From the NCBI RefSeq assembly GCF_051020955.1, contig NW_027476365.1, positions 186,001 to 250,000 of the forward strand: a stretch of 64,000 nt of DNA, written 5' to 3'. Numbering within the stretch: the first letter of the stretch is position 1; each line of letters starts with the position of its first letter. Below are positions 49,291-61,595 of this stretch, in pieces. The notes beneath the pieces are model-generated. The model was given only the letters and a program-made list of their open reading frames with translations, did no database searches and was not told the origin of the DNA. The translations under genes and the position numbers were made by a program. The stretch is from Megalopta genalis (Eukaryota; Arthropoda; Insecta; Hymenoptera; Halictidae).

Positions 49291-52200
49291 GCATTGATTT
49301 GAAGCTGAATCATGTGTTTCGCTTGTATATGAAGCTAACTCGTTTGTTTCGCCTGCAGTTGAATCTATATCACGTATATCGCAAGTATTTGAAGCTAAAT
49401 CATTTGTGTCGCATGGATTTGAAGCTAAACCTACTACATCGCATTGATTTGAAGCTCAATCATGTGTTTTGCATGGATTTACTGCTAACTCGTTTGTCGT
49501 TCCCCTGCATTTGAAGCTATATCACTTATATCGCATGTATCTGATGCAAAATCATTTGTGTCGCATGGATTTGAAGGTAACTTGTTTCGCCTGCATTTGA
49601 AGCTATATCACTTGTATCGCAAGTATTTGAAGAAAAATCATTTTTTTCGCATGATTTGAAACTAAACCTTCTACATCGCATTGATTTGCAGTTCAATCAT
49701 GTGTTTCGCATGGATTTGAAGCTAACTCGTTTATTTCGTCTGCATTTGAAACTATATATTTATATCGCAAGGATTTGAAGCCAAATCATTTGTGTCACAT
49801 GATTTGAAGCTAAACATTCTACATCGCATTGATTTGATGCTACATCATGTGTACCCGCATGGAATTGCATCTAAACCTTCTTCATCGCATTGATTTGCAG
49901 CTAAATCGTGTTTTTCGCATGGATTTGAAGCTAAACATTCTACATCGCATAGATTTGAAGCTAGCTCGTTTGTTCCGTCTGCATTTGAAACTATATCACT
50001 TATATCGCAAGTATCTGAAGCTGAATCATTAGTTCCGCATGGATTTGAAGCTGAACCTTGTACTTCGCATTGATTTGAAGCAAATCATGTGTATCGCATG
50101 GATTTTGAAGCTATCTCGATTGATTCGTCTGCATTTGAAACTATATCACTTATATCCGAAGTGTTTGAAGCTAAATCATTTGTTTCGCATGGATTTGAAG
50201 CTAATCCTTCTAAATCGCATTGTTTTGAAGCTAATTCATGTGTTTCGCATGGATTTGAAGCTAACTCGTTTGTTTCGTCTGCATTTAGAGCTATATCTCT
50301 TATATCCCAAGTGTTGGCAGCTCAATCATTTGTTTCTCATGGATTTGAAGCTAAACCTTCTAAATCGCATGAATTTTAATCTCAATCATGTTTTCCGCAT
50401 GGATTTGAAGCTAACTCGTTTGTTTCGTCTGCACTTGAAGCAATATCACATATATCGCTAGTATCTGACGCTAAATCATTTGTTCCGCATGGATTTGAAG
50501 CTAAACCTTCTACATCGCATTGATTTGTAGCTAAATCCTATGTTTCGCATGGATTTGGAGCTAACTCGTTTGTTTCTCCTGCATTTGAAGCTATATCACA
50601 AATCGAATGTATGTGACCCTAAATCATTTGTTTCGCGTGGGTTTGAAGCTAAGCATTCTACATCGCATTAATTGTAAGCTAGATCATGTGTTACGTATGG
50701 AATTGAAGCTAACTGGTTTGTTTCGCCAGCATTTGGAGCCATATAGCCAATATCCCAACTGTTTGAAGCTCAATCATTTGTATCGCACGGATTTGAAGCT
50801 AAACCTTCTACATCGCATTGATTTGTAGCTAAATCCTGTGTTTCGCATGGATTTGGAGCTAACTCGTTTGTTTCTCCTGCATTTGAAGCTATATCACAAA
50901 TCGAATGTATGTGACCCTAAATCATTTGTTTCGCGTGGGGTTTGAAGCTAAACATTCTACATCGCATTGATTGCTGCTAAAACACGTGTTTCGCATGGAT
51001 TTGAAGCTAACTCGTTTGTTTCGTCTCCATTTGAAGCTATATCACAAATCGAAAGTATGTGACCCTAAATCATTTGTTTTCGCTTGGGTTTGAAGCTAAG
51101 CGTTCTACATCGCATTGATTTGCTGCTAAATCATGTGTTTCGCATGGATTTGATGCTACCTCGTTTGTTTCGTCTTCATTTGAAGCTATATCACGTATAT
51201 CCCAAGCATCTGAAGCTAAATCATTTGATTCGCATGGATTTGTAGCTAAGCCTTTCACTTCGCATTGATTTGAAGCTAAATCATGTGTTTCGCATGGATT
51301 TGAAGCTAACTGGTTTGTTTCGCATGCAGCTGATGCTAAATCATGTATATCAAAAGTATTTGATTTTATACCAATTGATTCGCAGGGATTTGAAACTATG
51401 CCTCCTAAATCGCATTAACTTGAAGCTAAATCATGTGCTTCGCATGGATTTGAAGCTAAAACTTCTACTTCGCATTGATTTGAAGCTAAATCATGTGCTT
51501 CGCTTGGATTTGAAGCTAAGCCTGCTACTTCGCATTGATTTGCAGTTAAATCATGTGATTCGCGTTGATTTGAAGTTAACTCGTTTGTTTCGCATGCAGT
51601 TGAAGCTAACTCGTTTGTTTCGCATGCAGTGAATCTAAATCATATATATCACAAGTATTTGAAGCTATACCATTTGTTTCGCATGTATTTGAAGATAAGG
51701 CTTCTACTTCACATTGATTTGAAACTAAATCATGTGTTTCGCTAGAATTTGAAGCTAATTCATTTGTTTCGATGCAGTTGAAGCTAATTCATGTATATCC
51801 CAAGTATTTGAAGCTATACCATTTGTTTCGCATGGTTTTGAAGATAAGCCTTCTACTTCGCATTGATTTGAAGCTACATCATGTGTTTCACTGTGATTTG
51901 AAGCTAACTCGTTTGTTTCGCACGCAACTGATGTAAATCATTAAATCACAAGTATTTGATGCTATAAACAATTGATTCGCAGGGATTTGAAACTAAGCCT
52001 CCTAAATCGCATTAACTTGAATCTAAATCATGTGCTTCGCTTGGATTTGAAGCTAAGCCTTCTACTTCGCATTGATTTGAAGCTAAATCATGTGATTCGC
52101 GTGGATTTGAAGCTAACTCGTTTGTTTCGCCTGTATTTGAAGCTAAATCATGTATATCACAAGTATTTGAAGCTAAACCATGTGTTTCGCATGAATTTGA

Positions 52201-52811
52201 AGCTAAATCATGTGTTTCGCATGGATTTGAAGCTAACTCGTTTGTTTCGCATGGAGTTGAAGCTAAATCATGTATATCACAAGTATTTGAAGCTGAACCC
52301 AATTGATTCTGCATGAATATTAATCTAAACCATGTGTTTCGCATGAATAATAATCTAAACCATGTGATTCGCATGAATTTAAAGCTAAATCATGTGTTTC
52401 GCATGGATTTGAAGCTAACTCGTTCGTTTTGAATGCAGTTGAAGCTAAATCATGTATATGACAAGTATTTGATATTAAACCATTTGATTCGCATTGAGTT
52501 GAAGCTAAGCCTTCTACTTCGCATTAATTTGAAGCTACATCATGTGTTTCACTTGGATTTGAAGCTAACTCGTTCGTTTCGCATGCAGCTGATGCTAAAT
52601 CATGTATATCACAAGTATTTGATGCTATACAAATTGATTCGCAGGGATTTGAAACTAACGCCTCCTAAATCGCATTAACTTGAATCTAAATCATGTGCTT
52701 CGCTTGGATTTGAAGCTAAGCCTTCTACTTCGCATTGATTTGAAGCTAAATCATGTGATTCGCGTGATTTGAAGCTAACTCGTTTGTTTCGTCTGCATTT
52801 GAAGCTATATC
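49291..52811 (+). repeat. Macro-unit M1' (second superunit, start)
   Basis: Joins abruptly to the divergent type-II tail at about 49290 and then matches the macro-unit family. From 50039 it follows M1 at an offset of 14217 bp, including absence of the GAATAATAATCTAA stretch. It contains many single-base indels relative to its partner, such as an extra CG at 49496, CATGATTTG at 49652 and 49799, GTACCCGC at 49853, GTGGGGTTTG at 50937 and GCAGTGAATC at 51627. Confidence 0.72.
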
Positions 52812-55800
52812 ACATATGTCCCAAGTGTTTGCAGCTCAATCAATTGTTTCGAATGGATTTGAAGCTAAACCTTCTAAATCGCATGAATTTTAAGCTCAAT
52901 CATGTTTTCCACATGGATTCGAAGCTAACTAGTTTGTTCCGTCTGCATTTGAAACTATATCATATATATCGCAAGTATCTGAAGCTGAATCATTTGTTCC
53001 GCATGGATTTGAAGCTGAGCCTTCTACTTCGCATTGATTTGAAGCTAAATCCGTTGTTTCGCATAGATTTGAAGCTAGCTCGTTTGTTCCGTCTGCATTT
53101 GAAACTATATCACTTATACCCCGAGTGTTTGAAGCTAAATCATTTGTTTCGCATGGATTCGAAGCTAAACCTTCTACATCGCATTGATTTGAAGCTGAAT
53201 CATGTTTTCGCTTGTATATGAAGCTAACTCGTTTGTTTCGCCTGCAGTTGAATCTATATCACGTATATCGCAAGTATTTGAAGCTAAATCATTTGTGTCG
53301 CATGGATTTGAAGCTAAACCTACTACATCGCATTGATTTGAAGCTCAATCATGTGTTTTGCATGGATTTACTGCTAACTCGTTTGTTTCCCCTGCATTTG
53401 AAGCTATATCACTTATATCGCATGTATCTGATGCAAAATCATTTGTGTCGCATGGATTTGAAGGTAACTTGTTTCGCCTGCATTGAAGCTATATCACTTG
53501 TATCGCAAGTATTTGAAGAAAAATCATTTTTTTCGCATGGATTTGAAACTAAACCTTCTACATCGCATTGATTTGCAGTTCAATCATGTGTTTCGCATGG
53601 ATTTGAAGCTAACTCGTTTATTTCGTCTGCATTTGAAACTATATAATTTATATCGCAAGGATTTGAAGCCAAATCATTTGTGTCACATGGATTTGAAGCT
53701 AAACATTCTACATCGCATTGATTTGATGCTACATCATGTGTACCGCATGGAATTGCATCTAAACCTTCTTCATCGCATTGATTTGCAGCTAATCGTGTTT
53801 TTCGCATGGATTTGAAGCTAAACATTCTACATCGCATAGATTTGAAGCTAGCTCGTTTGTTCCGTCTGCATTTGAAAACTATATCACTTATATCGCAAGT
53901 ATCTGAAGCTGAATCATTAGTTCCGCATGGATTTGAAGCTGAACCTTGTACTTCGCATTGATTTGAAGCAAATCATGTGTATCGCATGGATTTTGAAGCT
54001 ATCTCGATTGATTCGTCTGCATTTGAAACTATATCACTTATATCCGAAGTGTTTGAAGCTAAATCATTTGTTTCGCATGGATTTGAAGCTAATCCTTCTA
54101 AATCGCATTGTTTTGAAGCTAATTCATGTGTTTCGCATGGATTTGAAGCTAACTCGTTTGTTTCGTCTGCATTTTAGAGCTATATCTCTTATATCCCAAG
54201 TGTTGGCAGCTCAATCATTTGTTTCTCATGGATTTGAAGCTAAACCTTCTAAATCGCATGAATTTTAATCTCAATCATGTTTTCCGCATGGATTTGAAGC
54301 TAACTCGTTTGTTTCGTCTGCACTTGAAGCAATATCACATATATCGCTAGTATCTGACGCTAAATCATTTGTTCCGCATGGATTTGAAGCTAAACCTTCT
54401 ACATCGCATTGATTTGTAGCTAAATCCTATGTTTCGCATGGATTTGGAGCTAACTCGTTTGTTTCTCCCTGCATTTGAAGCTATATCACAAATCGAATGT
54501 ATGTGACCCTAAATCATTTGTTTCGCGTGGGTTTGAAGCTAAGCATTCTACATCGCATTAATTGTAAGCTAGATCATGTGTTACGTATGGAATTGAAGCT
54601 AACTGGTTTGTTTCGCCAGCATTTGGAGCCATATAGCCAATATCCCAACTGTTTGAAGCTCAATCATTTGTATCGCACGGATTTGAAGCTAAACCTTCTA
54701 CATCGCATTGATTTGTAGCTAAATCCTGTGTTTCGCATGGATTTGGAGCTAACTCGTTTGTTTCTCCTGCATTTGAAGCTATATCACAAATCGAATGTAT
54801 GTGACCCTAAATCATTTGTTTCGCGTGGGTTTGAAGCTAAACATTCTACATCGCATTGATTTGCTGCTAAAACACGTGTTTCGCATGGATTTGAAGCTAA
54901 CTCGTTTGTTTCGTCTCCATTTGAAGCTATATCACAAATCGAAAGTATGTGACCCTAAATCATTTGTTTCGCTTGGTTTGAAGCTAAGCGTTCTACATCG
55001 CATTGATTTGCTGCTAAATCATGTGTTTCGCATGGATTTGATGCTACCTCGTTTGTTTCGTCTTCATTTGAAGCTATATCACGTATATCCCAAGCATCTG
55101 AAGCTAAATCATTTGATTCGCATGGATTTGTAGCTAAGCCTTTCACTTCGCATTGATTTGAAGCTAAATCATGTGTTTCGCATGGATTTGAAGCTAACTC
55201 GTTTGTTTCGCATGGAGTTGAAGCAAAATCATGTATATCACAAGTATTTGAAGCTGAACCAATTGTTCCGCGTGAATATTAATCTAAACCATGTGTTTCG
55301 CATGAATAATAATCTAACCATGTGATTCGCATGAATTTAAAGCTAAATCATGTGTTTTCGCATGGATTTGAAGCTAACTGGTTTGTTTCGCATGCAGCTG
55401 ATGCTAAATCATGTATATCAAAAGTATTTGATTTTTATACCAATTGATTCGCAGGGATTTGAAACTATGCCTCCTAAATCGCATTAACTTGAAGCTAAAT
55501 CATGTGCTTCGCATGGATTTGAAGCTAAAACTTCTACTTCGCATTGATTTGAAGCTAAATCATGTGCTTCGCTTGGATTTGAAGCTAAGCCTGCTACTTC
55601 GCATTGATTTGCAGTTAAATCATGTGATTCGCGTTGATTTGAAGTTAACCTCGTTTGTTTCGCATGCAGTTGAAGCTAACTCGTTTGTTTCGCATGCAGT
55701 TGAATCTAAATCATATATATCACAAGTATTTGAAGCTATACCATTTGTTTCGCATGTATTTGAAGATAAGGCTTCTACTTCACATTGATTTGAAACTAAA

Positions 55801-56883
55801 TCATGTGTTTCGCTAGAATTTGAAGCTAATTCATTTGTTTCGATGCAGTTGAAGCTAATTCATGTATATCCCAAGTATTTGAAGCTATACCATTTGTTTC
55901 GCATGGTTTTGAAGATAAGCCTTCTACTTCGCATTGATTTGAAGCTACATCATGTGTTTCACTTGGATTTGAAGCTAACTCGTTTGTTTCGCACGCAACT
56001 GATGTTAAATCATGTATATCACAAGTATTTGATGCTATAAACAATTGATTCGCAGGGATTTGAAACTAAGCCTCCTAAATCGCATTAACTTGAATCTAAA
56101 TCATGTGCTTCGCTTGGATTTGAAGCTAAGCCTTCTACTTCGCATTGATTTGAAGCTAAATCATGTGATTCGCGTGGATTTGAAGCTAACTCGTTGTTTC
56201 GCCTGTATTTGAAGCTAAATCATGTATATCACAAGTATTTGAAGCTAAACCATGTGTTTCGCATGAATTTGAAGCTAAAATCATGTGTTTCGCATGGATT
56301 TGAAGCTAACCTCGTTTGTTTCGCATGGAGTTGAAGCTAAATCATGTATATCACAAGTATTTGAAGCTGAACCAATTGTTCTGCATGAATATTAATCTAA
56401 ACCATGTGTTTCGCATGAATAATAATGTAAACCATGTGATTCGCATGAATTTAAAGCTAAATCATGTGTTTCGCATGGATTTGAAGCTAACTCGTTCGTT
56501 TTGAATGCAGTTGAAGCTAAATCATGTATATGACAAGTATTTGATATTAAACCATTTGATTCGCATTGAGTTGAAGCTAAGCCTTCTACTTCGCATTAAT
56601 TTGAAGCTACATCATGTGTTTCACTTGGATTTGAAGCTAACTCGTTCGTTTCGCATGCAGCTGATGCTAAATCATGTATATCACAAGTATTTGATGCTAT
56701 ACAAATTGATTCGCAGGGATTTGAAACTAAGCCTCCTAAATCGCATTAACTTGAATCTAAATCATGTGCTTCGCTTGGATTTGAAGCTAAGCCTTCTACT
56801 TCGCATTGATTTGAAGCTAAATCATGTGATTCGCGTGGATTTGAAGCTAACTCGTTTGTTTCGTCTGCATTTGAAGCTATATC
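52812..56883 (+). repeat. Macro-unit M2' (4072 bp)
   Basis: Partner of M2 at an offset of about 14.2 kb (39711 and 53927 are matching points). It differs mainly by one-base gains and losses, e.g. CATGTTTTCGC near 53203, CCTGCATTGAAGC near 53480, GAAAACTATA near 53875, TCTCCCTGC near 54474, ATTTTTATAC near 55433, CTCGTTGTTTCG near 56192. Confidence 0.72.
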
Positions 56884-58236
56884 ACATATGTCCCAAGTGT
56901 TTGCAGCTCAATCAATTGTTTCGAATGGATTTGAAGCTAAACCTTCTAAATCGCATGAATTTTAAGCTCAATCATGTTTTCCACATGGATTCGAAGCTAA
57001 CTAGTTTGTTCCGTCTGCATTTGAAACTATATCATATATATCGCAAGTATCTGAAGCTGAATCATTTGTTCCGCATGGATTTGAAGCTGAGCCTTCTACT
57101 TCGCATTGATTTGAAGCTAAATCCGTTGTTTCGCATAGATTTGAAGCTAGCTCGTTTGTTCCGTCTGCATTTGAAACTATATCACTTATACCCCGAGTGT
57201 TTGAAGCTAAATCATTTCGCATGGATTCGAAGCTAAACCTTCTACATCGCATTGATTTGAAGCTGAATCATGTGTTTCGCTTGTATATGAAGCTAACTCG
57301 TTTGTTTCGCCTGCAGTTGAATCTATATCACGTATATCGCAAGTATTTGAAGCTAAATCATTTGTGTCGCATGGATTTGAAGCTAAACCTACTACATCGC
57401 ATTGATTTGAAGCTCAATCATGTGTTTTGCATGGATTTACTGCTAACTCGTTTGTTTCCCCTGCATTTGAAGCTATATCACTTATATCGCATGTATCTGA
57501 TGCAAAATCATTTGTGTCGCATGGATTTGAAGGTAACTTGTTTCGCCTGCATTTGAAGCTATATCACTTGTATCGCAAGTATTTGAAGAAAAATCATTTT
57601 TTTCGCATGGATTTGAAACTAAACCTTCTACATCGCATTGATTTGCAGTTCAATCATGTGTTTCGCATGGATTTGAAGCTAACTCGTTTATTTCGTCTGC
57701 ATTTGAAACTATATAATTTATATCGCAAGGATTTGAAGCCAAATCATTTGTGTCACATGGATTTGAAGCTAAACATTCTACATCGCATTGATTTGATGCT
57801 ACATCATGTGTACCGCATGGAATTGCATCTAAACCTTCTTCATCGCATTGATTTGCAGCTAAATCGTGTTTTTCGCATGGATTTGAAGCTAAACATTCTA
57901 CATCGCATAGATTTGAAACTAGCTCGTTTGTTCCGTCTGCATTTGAAACTATATCACTTATATCGCAAGTATCTGAAGCTGAATCATTAGTTCCGCATGG
58001 ATTTGAAGCTGAACCTTGTACTTCGCATTGATTTGAAGCAAATCATGTGTATCGCATGGATTTTGAAGCTATCTCGATTGATTCGTCTGCATTTGAAACT
58101 ATATCACTTATATCCGAAGTGTTTGAAGCTAAATCATTTGTTTCGCATGGATTTGAAGCTAATCCTTCTAAATCGCATTGTTTTGAAGCTAATTCATGTG
58201 TTTCGCATGGATTTGAAGCTAACTCGTTCGTTTTGA

Positions 58237-61200
58237 ATGCAGTTGAAGCTAAATCATGTATATGACAAGTATTTGATATTAAACCATTTGATTCGCATTG
58301 AGTTGAATCTAAGCCTTCTACTTCGCATTAATTTGAAGCTACATCATGTGTTTCACTTGGATTTGAAGCTAACTCGTTCGTTTCGCATGCAGCTGATGCT
58401 AAATCATGTATATCACAAGTATTTGATGCTATACAAATTGATTCGCAGGGATTTGAAACTAAGCCTCCTAAATCGCATTAACTTGAATCTAAATCATGTG
58501 CTTCGCTTGGATTTGAAGCTAAGCCTTCTACTTCGCATTGATTTGAAGCTAAATCATGTGATTCGCGTGGATTTGAAGCTAACTCGTTTGTTTCGCCTGT
58601 ATTTGAAGCTAAATCATGTATATCACAAGTATTTGAAGCTAAACCATGTGTTTCGCATGAATTTGAAGCTAAATCATGTGTTTCGCATGGATTTGAAGCT
58701 AACTCGTTTGTTTCGCATGGAGTTGAAGCTAAATCATGTATATCACAAGTATTTGAAGCTGAACCAATTGTTCTGCATGAATATTAATCTAAACCATGTA
58801 TTTCGCATGAATAATAATCTAAACCATGTGATTCGCATGAATTTAAAGCTAAATCATGTGTTTCGCATGGATTTGAAGCTAACTCGTTCGTTTTGAATGC
58901 AGTTGAAGCTAAATCATGTATATGACAAGTATTTGATATTAAACCATTTGATTCGCATTGAGTTGAAGCTAAGCCTTCTACTTCGCATTAATTTGAAGCT
59001 ACATCATGTGTTTCACTTGGATTTGAAGCTAACTCGTTCGTTTCGCATGCAGCTGATGCTAAATCATGTATATCACAAGTATTTGATGCTATACAAATTG
59101 ATTCGCAGGGATTTGAAACTAAGCCTCCTAAATCGCATTAACTTGAAGCTAAATCATGTGCTTCGCTTGGATTTGAATCTAAGCCTTCTACTTCGTATTG
59201 ATTTGAAGCTAAATCATGTGATTCGCGTGGATTTGAAGCTAACTCGTTTGTTTCGCATGCAGTTGAAGCTAAATCATGTATATCACAAGTATTTGAAGCT
59301 ATACCATTTGTTTCGCATGTATTTGAAGATAAGGCTTCTTTCGCATTGATTTGAAACTAAATCATGTGTTTCGCTAGAATGTTAAGCTAATTCATTTGTT
59401 TCGATGCAGTTGAAGCTAAATCATGTATATCACAAGTATTTGAAGCTATTCCATTTGTTTCGCATGGTTTTGAAGATAAGCCTTCTACTTCGCATTGACA
59501 TAACTATTTGAAGCTCAACCATTTTTTTCGCATGAATATTAAGCTAATCCATGTGTTTCGAATGAATTTGAAGCACAGTCATGTGTTTCGGATGGATTTA
59601 AAGCAAACTCGTTTGTTTCGCCTGTATTTGAAGCTAAATCATGTATATCACAAGTATTTGAAGCTAAACCATTTGTTTCGCATGGATTTGAAGCTAAATC
59701 ATGTGTTACGTTTGGATTTGAAGCTAACTCGTTTGTTTCGCATGGAGTTGAAACTAAATCATGTATATCACAAGTATTTGAAGCTAAACCATTTGTTTCG
59801 CATGGATTTGAAGCTAAATCATGTGTTACGTTTGGATTTGAAGCTAACTCGTTTGTTTCGCATGGAGTTGAAACTAAATCATGTATATCACAAGTATTTG
59901 AAGCTGAACCAATTGTTTTGCATCACTATTAATCTAAACCATGTGTTTCGCATGAATAATAATCTAAACCATGTGATTCGCATGAATTTAAAGCTAAATC
60001 ATGTGTTTCGCATGGATTTGAAGCTAACTCGTTCGTTTTGAATGCAGTTGAAGCTAAATCATGTATATGACAAGTATTTGATATTAAACCATTTGATTCG
60101 CATTGAGTTGAATCTAAGCCTTCTACTTCGCATTAATTTGAAGCTACATCATGTGTTTCACTTGGATTTGAAGCTAACTCGTTCGTTTCGCATGCAGCTG
60201 ATGCTAAATCATGTATATCACAAGTATTTGATGCTATACAAATTGATTCGCAGGGATTTGAAACTAAGCCTCCTAAATCGCATTAACTTGAATCTAAATC
60301 ATGTGCTTCGCTTGGATTTGAAGCTAAGCCTTCTACTTCGCATTGATTTGAAGCTAAATCATGTGATTCGCGTGGATTTGAAGCTAACTCGTTTGTTTCG
60401 CCTGTATTTGAAGCTAAATCATGTATATCACAAGTATTTGAAGCTAAACCATGTGTTTCGCATGAATTTGAAGCTAAATCATGTGTTTCGCATGGATTTG
60501 AAGCTAACTCGTTTGTTTCGCATGGAGTTGAAGCTAAATCATGTATATCACAAGTATTTGAAGCTGAACCAATTGTTCTGCATGAATATTAATCTAAACC
60601 ATGTGTTTCGCATGAATAATAATCTAAACCATGTGATTCGCATGAATTTAAAGCTAAATCATGTGTTTCGCATGGATTTGAAGCTAACTCGTTCGTTTTG
60701 AATGCAGTTGAAGCTAAATCATGTATATGACAAGTATTTGATATTAAACCATTTGATTCGCATTGAGTTGAAGCTAAGCCTTCTACTTCGCATTAATTTG
60801 AAGCTACATCATGTGTTTCACTTGGATTTGAAGCTAACTCGTTCGTTTCGCATGCAGCTGATGCTAAATCATGTATATCACAAGTATTTGATGCTATACA
60901 AATTGATTCGCAGGGATTTGAAACTAAGCCTCCTAAATCGCATTAACTTGAAGCTAAATCATGTGCTTCGCTTGGATTTGAATCTAAGCCTTCTACTTCG
61001 TATTGATTTGAAGCTAAATCATGTGATTCGCGTGGATTTGAAGCTAACTCGTTTGTTTCGCATGCAGTTGAAGCTAAATCATGTATATCACAAGTATTTG
61101 AAGCTATACCATTTGTTTCGCATGTATTTGAAGATAAGGCTTCTTTCGCATTGATTTGAAACTAAATCATGTGTTTCGCTAGAATGTGAAGCTAATTCAT

Positions 61201-61595
61201 TTGTTTCGATGCAGTTGAAGCTAAATCATGTATATCACAAGTATTTGAAGCTATTCCATTTGTTTCGCATGGTTTTGAAGATAAGCCTTCTACTTCGCAT
61301 TGACATAACTATTTGAAGCTCAACCATTTTTTTCGCATGAATATTAAGCTAATCCATGTGTTTCGAATGAATTTGAAGCACAGTCATGTGTTTCGGATGG
61401 ATTTAAAGCAAACTCGTTTGTTTCGCCTGTATTTGAAGCTAAATCATGTATATCACAAGTATTTGAAGCTAAACCATTTGTTTCGCATGGATTTGAAGCT
61501 AAATCATGTGTTACGTTTGGATTTGAAGCTAACTCGTTTGTTTCGCATGGAGTTGAAACTAAATCATGTATATCACAAGTATTTGAAGCTGAACC
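58237..61595 (+). repeat. 1805-bp tandem duplication inside type-II block
   Basis: Three independent marker pairs are spaced by exactly 1805 bp: 58237 and 60042, 58897 and 60702, 59508 and 61313; the CATAACTA marker (59497 and 61302) agrees. Each copy holds two 660-bp units plus a divergent tail. Homology at this offset ends near 59790/61595, where the first copy carries an additional 120-bp tetramer. Confidence 0.85.
59661..59900 (+). repeat. 120-bp tetramer repeated twice
   Basis: A four-monomer block containing ACCATTTGTTTCGCATGG and TGTGTTACGTTTGGATTTG is present twice, 120 bp apart (lines at 59661 and 59781 are practically identical). The corresponding place in the second 1805-bp copy has only one, so this duplication is younger than the 1805-bp one or was lost from the second copy. 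Confidence 0.85.
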
